This document shows, in pieces, positions 1 to 8,748 of a DNA stretch of 64,000 nucleotides. The DNA is from Nocardia terpenica (GTDB taxonomy: Bacteria; Actinomycetota; Actinomycetes; Mycobacteriales; Mycobacteriaceae), in assembly GCF_013186535.1 (NCBI RefSeq), contig NZ_JABMCZ010000005.1, forward strand, positions 1,488,001-1,552,000, written 5' to 3'. The notes under the pieces are model-generated. The model ran no database searches. It was not told the DNA's origin and worked only from the letters and a program-made list of their open reading frames with translations. The translations under genes were made by a program, and so were the position numbers. Within the stretch, counting starts at the first letter, position 1, and the number at the start of each line of letters is the position of its first letter.

Positions 1-1439
1 ACGCTGATATCGCGCAGATTGTGCAGGTTCGCGTGTTCGATACGCAGATACCCGGTGGGAGAACGACATTCGTCCTTCAGCCGACCGCGGCGGCGTAGCG
101 CTGCACCGGTGACGGTGTCGCTTGCGCGCAGGCCCGGGTAGTCGCCTTGGTAGACGATTTCGCCGCCGTGCACCCCCGCGGCCGGGCCCAGATCGACGAT
201 ATGGTCGGCGATGGCGATGACGTCGCGGTCGTGTTCCACGACGAGCACCGTGTTGCCCTTGTCCCGCAATTCCCGCAGCAGCGTGTTCATCCGGCTCACA
301 TCGCGGGGATGCAGGCCCACGCTGGGTTCGTCGAATATGTAGGTCATCCCGGTCAGCGACGAGCCGAGAAACCGCACCATCTTCAGCCGCTGCGCCTCAC
401 CGCCGGACAGGGTCGGCGTTTCCCGGCCGAGGGTCAGATAGCCCAGACCGATGTCGTCGAGGCGCCGCAGTCCGGCGATGGCCTGCTCCGCCAGCGGGGT
501 GCCGAGCGGATGATCGATCGTGCCGAGCACCTCGATCAGCTCGGTCACCTCCATGGTCACGTAGTCGGCGATCGTACGGCCGTTGATCTCTGTTTTCAGT
601 GCCGCCCGGTTCAGCCGGGCACCACCGCACTCCGGACACGGCCCCCGAGTGGTGAACCGCTCGACCGCCTTCCGAGTGCGGGCGGACAACGCGGACAGAT
701 CTCGGTTGAGATACAGGCGACGGAATTTGGCGACCAGTCCCTCATAGGTGGTCATGGCTCCGCCCGCGGTCCGGATCTTCACCTCGTCGTCGGAGCCGTC
801 GATCAGGTTCTTCCATTCGGCCTCGCTGTAGCGCGACAACGGCTTGTCCAGGTCGAACAGACCCGACTGGGCGAACATGTGCCACTGCACCGTGCCGACC
901 GCGAACAACGGAAACCGCAAGGCCCCTGCGTTGAGCGACAGCGACGTGTCGATCATGGCGTCCAGATTCACCGTCATCACCCGGCCGAGACCGTCGCACC
1001 GCGGGCACGCGCCTTCCGGGGTGTTGAACGAATACACCGTCGCCATCCCGGCCGACGGCTCACCCGCCCGGGAGAACAGCACCCGGATGATCGAATAGAT
1101 ATCGGTGGCCGTGCCGACCGTCGACCGGGCATTGCCGCCAATCGGTTTCTGATCGACCACCACCGCGGTCGTCAGCCCCTCGATCCGGTCGACATCGGGT
1201 TTCTCATACCGCGGCAACCGGTTTCGCACGAACGTCGTATAGGTCTCGTTCAACTGCCGCTGCGATTCCACCGCGATGGTGGCGAACGCCAGCGACGACT
1301 TCCCGGAACCCGACACCCCGGTGAACACCGTGAGCGCATTCTTCGGAATCGCCACCGAGATGTTCTTCAGATTGTGCTCGCGGACGCCCTCGATCTCGAT
1401 CCGATGCACCGGATCGGCCATCTTCCTCCCGGCAGCCAC
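1..1439 (-). CDS. UvrA-like ABC ATPase (excinuclease subunit A family), 3' end outside window
   Basis: N-terminal part of a UvrA-family ATPase, which recognises distorted DNA in nucleotide excision repair; short actinobacterial paralogs of about 750-800 aa are also annotated as drug-resistance UvrA-like. Seen: Walker A GVSGSGKSSLAF near residue 40, the ABC signature LSGGEAQRLKM near residue 350, then Walker B FDEPSVGLHP and the EHD switch. The GTG at 1439 has AAAGGAGG four bases upstream and is chosen; ATG at 1421, six codons later, also has GGAGG close by. Divergent from the WYL regulator at 1547. The frame is open to base 1. Whether this is the housekeeping UvrA or a paralog cannot be told from the visible part. 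Confidence 0.85.
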   Translation of the reverse strand, partial: MAAGRKMADPVHRIEIEGVREHNLKNISVAIPKNALTVFTGVSGSGKSSLAFATIAVESQRQLNETYTTFVRNRLPRYEKPDVDRIEGLTTAVVVDQKPIGGNARSTVGTATDIYSIIRVLFSRAGEPSAGMATVYSFNTPEGACPRCDGLGRVMTVNLDAMIDTSLSLNAGALRFPLFAVGTVQWHMFAQSGLFDLDKPLSRYSEAEWKNLIDGSDDEVKIRTAGGAMTTYEGLVAKFRRLYLNRDLSALSARTRKAVERFTTRGPCPECGGARLNRAALKTEINGRTIADYVTMEVTELIEVLGTIDHPLGTPLAEQAIAGLRRLDDIGLGYLTLGRETPTLSGGEAQRLKMVRFLGSSLTGMTYIFDEPSVGLHPRDVSRMNTLLRELRDKGNTVLVVEHDRDVIAIADHIVDLGPAAGVHGGEIVYQGDYPGLRASDTVTGAALRRRGRLKDECRSPTGYLRIEHANLHNLRDIS

Positions 1440-1546
1440 GCACCCTCCTTTCCCTATCGACACCGGCACCGTGATCCGGCGCTCGTGCGCGACACTACGA
1501 AGCCAATAGGTCACCGACTGACCTGTTGATGCGTCAGGATGAAGAC

Positions 1547-2533
1547 ATGCGAGATCCGTCGGGCCGACTGCTGCACCTGCTGTCGCTGCTGCAATCACCA
1601 CGCGAATGGACCGGCATCGAACTCGCCGAACGACTCGGCGTGACCCCGCGCACGATCCGCCGCGACGTCGAACGCCTGCGGGAACTCGGTTACCCCGTGC
1701 ACGCCACCCAGGGCAATGTCGGCGGCTATCGCCTGGTCGCCGGGACCGCCATGCCGCCGCTGGTGCTCGACGACGAGGAAGCGGTCGCCATTGCCATCGG
1801 CCTGCGTACCGGCGCGACCGCGGCGGTCACCGGGATCGAGGACGCCTCCCTTCGGGCCTTGGCCAAACTCGAGCAGGTGCTTCCCAGCCGGTTGCGTCGC
1901 CGCCTCGCCGACCTCTCGCACGCCGCCGTCGTGCTGCCCGCCACCGCGACCGTCTCTGTTGATCCGGAAACCCTTGCCGCCCTGGCCTCCTCGTGCGCCG
2001 CCCACGAGAAGGTCCGCTTCACCTACACCAAGGCCGACGACGAGGTCACCAAGCGTTTCGTCGAACCGCATCGGCTGGTGTCGGCCGGACGTCGCTGGTA
2101 TCTGGTCGCGTTCGACAGCGACCGCGCCGACTGGCGCACCTTCCGCGTCGACCGCATCACCGCCGTACACCGCACCGGCGTCCGCGTGCCCGCCCGGGAA
2201 CTGCCCGACGGCGCCGACGCCGCGGCCTGGCTCACCCGCTCCCTGCAACGCACCGGCACCGTCCAGGCCCGCGTACTCCTGCACGAACCCATCGACGTCG
2301 CCCGCGATCATGTCGGCGCGCGACAGGGCATTCTCGAAGCCGCCGACGACGGCACCTGCATTCTCACCACCTACCCCGACCGACCCGAATACGTCGCCTT
2401 CAACATCACCCTGCTCCCCATGCCCTACACCGTGCTCGACCCACCCGACATCGCTCCACTGGTGCGCGCCATCGGTGAGCGGGCACTCGCCGGGACCGCG
2501 GACCCCACCGGAAACGACCCGGTCACGCCGTGA
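1547..2533 (+). CDS. WYL-domain transcriptional regulator with N-terminal HTH (YafY type)
   Basis: DNA-binding regulator. An HTH (HTH_11/DeoR-like) occupies residues 1-60 with ELAERLGVTPRTIRRDVERL, followed by a WYL sensor domain (RRWYLVAFD near residue 180) and a C-terminal WCX-like extension; about 328 aa is normal for the family. Such proteins sense nucleic acids or small ligands and often regulate neighbours. I start at ATG 1547, where AGGA lies upstream and the protein begins MRDPSGRLL as family members do; in-frame ATG 1529 and TTG 1526 are alternatives. It is divergent from the UvrA-like gene with about 107 bp between, so control of that gene is possible but only inferred. Confidence 0.85.
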   Translation: MRDPSGRLLHLLSLLQSPREWTGIELAERLGVTPRTIRRDVERLRELGYPVHATQGNVGGYRLVAGTAMPPLVLDDEEAVAIAIGLRTGATAAVTGIEDASLRALAKLEQVLPSRLRRRLADLSHAAVVLPATATVSVDPETLAALASSCAAHEKVRFTYTKADDEVTKRFVEPHRLVSAGRRWYLVAFDSDRADWRTFRVDRITAVHRTGVRVPARELPDGADAAAWLTRSLQRTGTVQARVLLHEPIDVARDHVGARQGILEAADDGTCILTTYPDRPEYVAFNITLLPMPYTVLDPPDIAPLVRAIGERALAGTADPTGNDPVTP

Positions 2534-2562
2534 AGGTTCGGTTGGTGGGGGCCTGAAGTCGT

Positions 2563-3534
2563 TCAGAGGAGCCGTAATTGGCGCTCCTCCTGGGGTATGG
2601 GGGCGCTGTGCGCGGCGATGTATTCCGACCAGGTGGGCAGGCCGTGCCGCCGTGCCCGTGCGTGGACGTGTGCGGTGACCCGGTCGATGTAGTCGTCCGG
2701 CATGCTCCGATGACGGCCGTAACTGTCGGTCAGCCGCCGCGCCAGATCCGGTGGCACGGTGGCGGCGGCCTGCTCGAGGAACCAGGGGCGCAGCGCCGCC
2801 TTTATGCGCATGACATCCGGAAAGACCGTCACCGCACCAGCATCCACGCAAGCGTCGACCAAGGCGTCGAGGGCCGCGGGGTGGTCGCCCGCGTGCGGAA
2901 TGATCGGAGCGATGAGCACGCCCGCAGGGATACCGGCGGCACGGAGGGTCCGGACGATGTTCAATCGGGCCTTCGGTGGGGACGCCGCCGGTTCGAACAC
3001 GCGCCGGACCCGGTCGTCGAGCGAGCCGAGCGAGGTCATAACCAGCACGTCCGCCCGCTCGGCCGCCCGCGCGAACAACTCGATATCCCGAAGCAGCAGA
3101 GCACTTTTCGTGGTCGTGGTGAACCTGATCCGATACTCGGCCAGCACACGCAGAATCTCGGGCATCAACCGATACCGGCCCTCGGCGCGCTGATAACAGT
3201 CGGTCGAGGTGCCCACCATCACCCAATCATCACGGACGCGCCCGCGCCGCAACTCCGCCCGCAATACCTCGGCGGCATTGGTTTTCACCACGATCTGTTT
3301 GCTGAAATCCTCGGTGATGCCGAATCCGAGATGCTGGTGCCCGGTCCGGGCGAAACAGTACGTGCAGCCGTGGGCACAGCCCCGATACGGATTCAGCGTC
3401 CAGCCCATTCCGCCCGCGGTAGCGCCCGCCAAACGGTTGAGCATCGTCTTGGCGCGCACCTCGTGAAAAGTCATGCCGCCGAAGGGCGATACCTCGTCTC
3501 GCGCGGTTCCCTCGATGTCGAACAAGTGCGTCAT
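2563..3534 (-). CDS. Rv2578c-family radical SAM protein
   Basis: A 323-aa radical SAM protein of the SplB-like Rv2578c family. The cluster motif CAHGCTYC (CxxxCxxC) lies near residue 53, preceded by the family sequence LNPYRGC. These enzymes bind a 4Fe-4S cluster and reductively cleave SAM; the substrate of this family is not known. ATG 3534 follows AAGGGAG and lies 16 bp after the stop of the shortened PapA-like ORF, so it is the last gene of a VOC / PapA-like / radical SAM operon. Length and core motifs look intact. Confidence 0.88.
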   Translation of the reverse strand: MTHLFDIEGTARDEVSPFGGMTFHEVRAKTMLNRLAGATAGGMGWTLNPYRGCAHGCTYCFARTGHQHLGFGITEDFSKQIVVKTNAAEVLRAELRRGRVRDDWVMVGTSTDCYQRAEGRYRLMPEILRVLAEYRIRFTTTTKSALLLRDIELFARAAERADVLVMTSLGSLDDRVRRVFEPAASPPKARLNIVRTLRAAGIPAGVLIAPIIPHAGDHPAALDALVDACVDAGAVTVFPDVMRIKAALRPWFLEQAAATVPPDLARRLTDSYGRHRSMPDDYIDRVTAHVHARARRHGLPTWSEYIAAHSAPIPQEERQLRLL

Positions 3535-3550
3535 GTCGTGGGCGCTCCCT

Positions 3551-4036
3551 TCAGCTACTCGCCGCAGCCACGATGCCGTTCAGTTCATCGACCACGGCGG
3601 CGGCCCTGCGCTGGGCCGATGCGATATCGGCCACGGTCGAGGCGCCGATGTGGATACCGAGCCGTCCCGCGAAACTGGTGATGATGTAGAACGGCTCGAG
3701 CGCGGTGGAGATGGCCAGCGAAAAGCCCGCGCGCCGGAAGTCTTCGACCGTGATCCCCCTGGGCGCGGTGAAGTCGGGGATCTTGCCCCAGTTCGACGAG
3801 TTGACCACCGGGACCGTCCGGTGGTTCTCCGGCGGCCCAGTGGTGCCGAGCGCACGACGTTGTATGCCGCCATCGGTCATCCCCACAGTGAGCCGGTCGC
3901 CGATATCGCGGGCGAGGGCGACGACATCGGTGCGGTCGGGGTGAGCGCAGAAGGGCACCAAGGTGACGGCCGTCGTCGCGGCGAATTCACCGACCTCACT
4001 CGGCGCAAGCCGACGAATGACGGTGTCGCTACCCAT
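3551..4036 (-). pseudogene. PapA5-like acyltransferase with large internal deletion
   Basis: An ORF of 161 aa whose start and end match distant parts of PapA5-type condensation-fold acyltransferases (usually 400-450 aa). The first 20 residues (VIRRLAPSEVGEFAA) resemble the family N-terminus; the sequence then jumps to the C-terminal half (LVPFCAHPDRTDVVALARDI, then a SNWGKIPDF segment). The HHxxxDG catalytic motif and about 240 residues between are absent, yet the frame is kept. ATG 4036 has a good AGGAGA site. It sits 45 bp after the VOC gene and 16 bp before the radical SAM gene. Most likely an in-frame deletion product without acyltransferase activity; the stub may still be translated. Confidence 0.7.
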
Positions 4037-4080
4037 GGTCCGTTCTCCTTCTGGTTGGCACCACTGCCCGAGGTCTTCGG

Positions 4081-4812
4081 TCACATTCCCGGGTTGGAGA
4101 ACAGTTCGAAACGGTTGCCGCCGGGGTCGATGATGCGGGAGTACATCAGTCCGTCCGGGCAACCGTCGGGACCGGATTCGACTGCGCCGCCGAGCTTTTC
4201 GGCCGCCTCGCCGAGCGCGGGCACATCGTCCACGAGGTAGCAGGGAATGAAATACTCCGGGCCGTCGGGGCCGAGGTCGTACATGCCTCCGATCGGCCAT
4301 TGCGGGCCGGTGAAGATGTTGTAGTACGCCTTGCCCGCGTTCTGGTCGAATTCGAAGCGCCAGCCGAATGCCTCGGTGTAGAACGATTCGACGGCGCGGG
4401 GGTCGGCGGTGCCGAGTTCGAACCACGCCATCGAACCGCGGCCAGGCGGGAACTCGATCGAGCCGAGCGGGTCGGACGACAGCGTGAAGGTATGGCCGAG
4501 CGGGTCGGCCACAACAGCGGAGTCCTCCGTCGCCGGTTCCGCGATCGACGCGCCGAGTCTCGTCAGCCGCGCGGCGTCGGAGGCGACATCGGCCGATGCG
4601 ACACCGACGCGAAGATGCTCACCGCCGGAAGCGGTTTCGCTGATCGACCCCATCGGCAAGACGGCACTGTGGGCGTAGATCCGCAGATCCGGGGACAGCG
4701 GGCCGGAGACGACGGTCCAGCCGAGCAGCTGCCCATAGAACTTCTCGATCGTCGCCGGATCGGCGGTGAGGAACTCGAACCAGCAGACCTGACCGGGTGA
4801 CATGGCGTTCAT
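4081..4812 (-). CDS. Two-domain VOC (glyoxalase/bleomycin resistance) family protein
   Basis: A 243-aa protein with two tandem VOC folds (about residues 5-115 and 125-240), similar in layout to the mycobacterial CFP30B-type proteins. Domain starts QVCWFEFLTADPATIEKFYG and SMAWFELGTADPRAVESFYT are near repeats of each other. VOC proteins bind a metal and act as lyases, dioxygenases or ligand-binding proteins; no specific substrate can be assigned. Start at ATG 4812 is fixed by AGGAGG seven bases upstream; the longer ATG at 4842 lacks a site. First gene of the VOC / PapA-like / radical SAM operon. Confidence 0.85.
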   Translation of the reverse strand: MNAMSPGQVCWFEFLTADPATIEKFYGQLLGWTVVSGPLSPDLRIYAHSAVLPMGSISETASGGEHLRVGVASADVASDAARLTRLGASIAEPATEDSAVVADPLGHTFTLSSDPLGSIEFPPGRGSMAWFELGTADPRAVESFYTEAFGWRFEFDQNAGKAYYNIFTGPQWPIGGMYDLGPDGPEYFIPCYLVDDVPALGEAAEKLGGAVESGPDGCPDGLMYSRIIDPGGNRFELFSNPGM

Positions 4813-5250
4813 CCGTGTACCTCCTGAATGCTTCGTGTTCAACTCGTGTCGCCGATATCGAGTTCACGGCGCACAAAACACAAGGTAGAAAGCCAATAGG
4901 TCCTCTATGGACCTGTTTGCCCGAGATTGGCTGGATGTGGTCTTCGTCATGCCGCTCCGCGTCGACCGCAGGGATGCACACAGCCGTGGCCCACCGGGGT
5001 ATGGGGGCGGTGACGTGCTGGAACCGCTCGGGCCGGAGTCCCCGGGACACGATCGACGGCATCGTCCGCGACAAGAATGCGCATGCCCTCGCGAGAACAG
5101 TGCGGCCAGGTGGATCCGGTGCACATCGAGCGGCCGATGAACCCTGCCATGCCCGGTCGGTGTGGCCGTCGGCTGTCCACGGTGTGTGCACGTGCTCGTC
5201 CGATTCTCGCGATTCGCTATCCGCCTCTATGCGAGTAAGGAGTGCGAGTG
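4813..5250. other. Intergenic region, 438 bp, no gene seen
   Basis: Divergent gap between the VOC gene and the P450 remnant. Short open frames here have no recognisable product or consistent ribosome site. It should hold the promoters of both flanking units, but no clear promoter pair was identified. Confidence 0.5.
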
Positions 5251-6387
5251 ATGGATACGGCTGGCCAGGACAGCATCCCTCGTGTCCCCGGCGCCATTCC
5301 CGGCCTCGGTCATGCTCGCCGGATGCTGGGCGATCCCTCGAGGTTTCTGTCCGACCTGCCTGCCCATGGTGATGTGGTCGAGGTCCGGTTCGGCCCCGCC
5401 CCAGTCGATTTCGTCTGCGATCCCGAACTGGTGCGAACCATCCTGCTCGACGATGCCACCTTCGGCCGTGGCGGCGTGCTGTTCGACCGGGTCCGCGAGG
5501 TGACCGGTGAGGGTCTGGGCAATTGCCCGCACAGTGAGCATCGCTGGCAGCGGCGTCTGCTACAGCCGACCTTCACCGCTACCCGGGTGGCCGCCTACGC
5601 GCCGACCATGATCGAGCAGATCGGCACGATCGTCGACGGATGGGGCGACGGGCAGGTCCTCGCCGTGCTCGCCGAGATGTCGGCGATTACCTCGAAAACC
5701 CTTGTGGCCACCCTTCTTTGCGGGTCGCTCCCCGATGATGTGCTGCGCATGGCCCATCACGATCTGCAAACCGTCACCACTGGGGTCGGCCGCCGCATGA
5801 TGATCCCGCCGCTGCTGGATCGACTGCCGACACGGGGCAAACGCCGCTACGACCGTGCGCGACAACGGTTACGCGACACTGTGGACGCGATCGTGGCCGA
5901 TCGCCGGAACCGCGTCGGCGACGAGCTGATTTCGCTGCTGCTGGCGGCCCGCCATCCGGTATCCGGCCGACCGCTGACCGATGCCGAGATCTCCGATCAG
6001 GTCGTGTCGTTCTTCCTCGCGGGCACCGAAACCACCGCCGATACGCTGGCCTGGGCGATACATCTGGTCGCCACGCATCCGGAGGTACAGAACCGCCTGC
6101 ATACCGAGGTCGATACCTACCAGGTCCATCACCGCCCCGACCGATACGAGCAGCCCGACCGCGCCGCCGCCATCGCCCGGACCAGCGTGATCCCCTTCGG
6201 CTCCGGCACCCGCAAATGCATCGGCGACGACTTCGCCATCACCGAAACCACCCTGGCACTCGCCACAATCGCCGGGCGATGGCGGCTGGAGCCGATCGCG
6301 GGCGACCGTGTCCGGCCCTCCCGCATCGGCATGCTGCGCCCACGCGGACTCCGCGTTCGAGTCCGGTCACGCTCCTCAGCCGATTGA
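5251..6387 (+). pseudogene. Cytochrome P450 lacking the ExxR region (in-frame deletions)
   Basis: A 378-aa P450; intact bacterial homologs of this type are about 450 aa. Present: N-terminal PRVPGAIPGLGH, I-helix AGTETTAD and the heme-cysteine loop FGSGTRKCIG. After the J helix (HPEVQNRLHTEVDT) the sequence jumps to YQVHHRPDRYEQPDR, so the K helix with ExxR and the following sheet are missing; a second short gap removes the usual FDPDRW stretch. Both gaps keep frame. Without ExxR the heme core should not fold, so I call it non-functional. ATG 5251 has AAGGAG eight bases upstream. TetR and MFS genes follow. Confidence 0.75.
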
Positions 6388-6432
6388 TCATGGTGCCCGA
6401 GAGTCGTCTCCCAGGGCATGTACCCTTGCACA

Positions 6433-6449
6433 GTACATACGTACATAAT
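6433..6449. promoter_or_regulatory. Candidate TetR operator (near-palindromic GTAC repeats)
   Basis: GTACATACGTAC at 6433-6444 is a near palindrome centred on ACGT, followed by ATAAT, with TTGCAC just upstream. It lies about 40 bp before the TetR start, a typical place for an autoregulatory operator overlapping a promoter. Not confirmed by a second copy before the MFS gene. Confidence 0.4.
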
Positions 6450-6484
6450 CGGCCGCGAGGACCGGTCGTGGAGCAAGGGGACCA

Positions 6485-7057
6485 ATGCCGCCAGCCGCCC
6501 AACGTCGTCGCCGGACCGACAAGCCGCGTCGGGAAGTCATTGCGGAGGCCGCCGAGCGAGTGCTCGCGGAGCGGGGTGTGGAGGGGCTGACGCATCGGGC
6601 GGCGGCCGAAGCGGCGGGGGTGCCGTTGGGGTCTACCACCTATTACTTTGCCGATCGGGACGATCTGATTGCCGCGGCGCTCGAGCGTGCGGTCGACCGC
6701 TACGCCGGATATCTGCGGGATTGGGCGTCCGAGCACGGGAACGACACCCCGCACCAGGCGGTCGAGTCCCTGGTCGACGCGGTCATGGCCTGTTTCGGAG
6801 AGCAGCGCGAGCAGCAGACGGTGGAATTGGAGCTGTATCTCGCCGCCGCCCGCAGGCCCGCGCTGCGGGCACTGGCGGATCGGTTCACCGAATTGTCCCT
6901 GGAGGCGTTGGCCCCGTATCTGGATCCGGTCGCCTCTCGCGTGGTGATCAGTACGATGACCGGAATCATCCTGCTCGGCCTAGCCGCGCAAACCCCGCCC
7001 CATCGCGACGAAGTCGCCCAATTACTGCACTATGCAGTGCATACGAGTACGAACTGA
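6485..7057 (+). CDS. TetR/AcrR family transcriptional regulator
   Basis: A 190-aa TetR regulator. N-terminal HTH at about residues 15-60, with recognition segment AAGVPLGSTTYYFADRDDL; the C-terminal ligand domain (about 75-185) looks like TetR_C_17/YDHD-type proteins. ATG 6485 is preceded by AAGGGG. It is followed 87 bp later by a DHA2-type exporter in the same direction, the usual arrangement for a repressor of an efflux pump. A 6-bp inverted repeat lies inside its 3' end but has no evident role. Confidence 0.88.
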   Translation: MPPAAQRRRRTDKPRREVIAEAAERVLAERGVEGLTHRAAAEAAGVPLGSTTYYFADRDDLIAAALERAVDRYAGYLRDWASEHGNDTPHQAVESLVDAVMACFGEQREQQTVELELYLAAARRPALRALADRFTELSLEALAPYLDPVASRVVISTMTGIILLGLAAQTPPHRDEVAQLLHYAVHTSTN

Positions 7058-7144
7058 ACCGACGACGTCGGTGACTCAGGTCACATAGCTACTCGATGGC
7101 TAACCGGTCTTTGGCTGACCTAATAGCCTCCTACCTTTCGCTGC

Positions 7145-8599
7145 ATGACAACAATCGCTGACCTCTCCGAAGACCGTGTGCAGGCCGATCCACGGCGGTG
7201 GCTGGCCTTGGCCGTGTTGTTGGCGGCGGCGTTCATGGACTCGGTCGATGTGACCGTGGTGCATATCGCGATCCCGAGCCTGCAGCACGATATCGGCGCG
7301 ACGGCCGCGCAGGTGCAGTGGATCACCGGCGGCTACGCTCTGGCGTTCGCGCTGGGCCTAGTGACCGGCGGTCGGCTCGGTGACATGTTCGGCCGAAAAC
7401 GGCTGTTGCTGTTCGGTATTGCCGCGTTCACTCTCACCTCGCTGCTGTGCGGCGTCGCCTCCGGTCCCGAGATGCTGCTGGCCGGTCGGGTGCTGCAGGG
7501 CGCGGCGGCGGCGATGATGGTGCCGCAGGTGCTGTCGATCGTCCACGTCAGCTTCGCCGAGCACGAGCGGGCGAAGGTGTTCGGCATTTACGGCGCGGTC
7601 ATGGGCCTGGGCACCACGGCCGGTCCGCTGATCGGGGCGAGCCTGGTCGAGGGGAATCTGTTCGGCCTGCACTGGCGGCCCATCTTCCTGGTCAATCTGC
7701 CGATTGGCCTGGCCGTGTTCGTCATCGGGGCGCTGGTCGTCCGGGAGTCGAAGTCCGAGCGGGCCACGAAGCTCGATTTGCCCGGCGTCGCGCTGGTGAC
7801 CGCCGGACTGTTCCTGCTCATGTTGCCGCTGACTCAGGGCCGCGAACTCGGTTGGCCCGCATGGTCGATCGCCATGCTCGCCGGTTCGGCGCCGGTGCTT
7901 GCGCTATTCGTCGCCTACGAACGGTGGCTGGACCGGCGCGGTGGTCAGCCGCTGGTGCCGCTGGCATTGTTCCGGGCGCGCAGCTTCTCCGGCGGGCTGG
8001 CCGTGCAGCTGTGCTTCGGGCTCGCCTCCGGCGTGTTCTTCCTCGCCTGGATCCTGTATCTGCAGCTCGGGCTGGGCTGGTCGCCGGTCAAGGCGGCGCT
8101 GGCCGGTCTGCCGCTGTCGATCGGACTGATCCTCGGTGCCGGTGTGTCGACCCAAATCCTGGTCCCCCGCTTCGGCCGCACCGCCCTCCAGTCCGGTGGA
8201 CTGATCACCGTCGGCGGCGCACTGCTGTACCACATGCTCGTCGCACACAACGGCACCTCGATGTCGGTCGCGCAGACCGCGATTCCGGCCGTCCTCATGG
8301 GCCTGGGCTTCGGAACGATCATCGCCCCGCTCACCGACATGGCCCTCTCCGCGGTTCCGCACGACGCTGCGGGCGCGGCGTCCGGATTGTTCAACACCGT
8401 CACCCAGCTCGGCCAGGCCCTCGGCATCGCCCTCTCGTCGCTGGTGTTCTTCGGCCGTCTTGACCACGGCGACGACATGCCGACAGCCTTCGGCTATTCG
8501 CTGTGGTACGTCGCCGCCGGTTTCGTTCTGGCATTCGTGCTGCTGTTCGCGCTGCCGCGCGTCACCAAATCACCGGCGGCAGAGTCCATTCCGGCCTGA
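7145..8599 (+). CDS. MFS transporter, DHA2 (EmrB/QacA) family
   Basis: A 484-aa integral membrane drug/proton antiporter of the 14-helix DHA2 type. Seen: helix 1 motif D1 MDSVDVTVVHIAIPS, motif A GRLGDMFGRKR between helices 2 and 3, and motif C-like GAVMGLGTTAGPLIG. Length and hydrophobic pattern are complete. No strong Shine-Dalgarno precedes ATG 7145. It lies just after a TetR gene, which suggests induction by a toxic compound or metabolite; the substrate is unknown. Confidence 0.88.
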   Translation: MTTIADLSEDRVQADPRRWLALAVLLAAAFMDSVDVTVVHIAIPSLQHDIGATAAQVQWITGGYALAFALGLVTGGRLGDMFGRKRLLLFGIAAFTLTSLLCGVASGPEMLLAGRVLQGAAAAMMVPQVLSIVHVSFAEHERAKVFGIYGAVMGLGTTAGPLIGASLVEGNLFGLHWRPIFLVNLPIGLAVFVIGALVVRESKSERATKLDLPGVALVTAGLFLLMLPLTQGRELGWPAWSIAMLAGSAPVLALFVAYERWLDRRGGQPLVPLALFRARSFSGGLAVQLCFGLASGVFFLAWILYLQLGLGWSPVKAALAGLPLSIGLILGAGVSTQILVPRFGRTALQSGGLITVGGALLYHMLVAHNGTSMSVAQTAIPAVLMGLGFGTIIAPLTDMALSAVPHDAAGAASGLFNTVTQLGQALGIALSSLVFFGRLDHGDDMPTAFGYSLWYVAAGFVLAFVLLFALPRVTKSPAAESIPA

Positions 8600-8748
8600 C
8601 GGCTGCCAACCCCCGCTACCACCTTCATAGAGAACTTGTCTCACGGGCATGGTGTCGCCGCCTCGGATATCGGACTCCGGGCGGCGACGCCAGCTGGGCA
8701 ACGAGGCGTCTTCGCACAGCTCAATCACTCGGTTCGAAGGAGGTCATC

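Noticed and set aside
7024..7038. Palindrome ACTGCA-CTA-TGCAGT as an attachment or operator site
   Set aside because: It lies inside the tetR coding sequence with no second copy and no promoter context.
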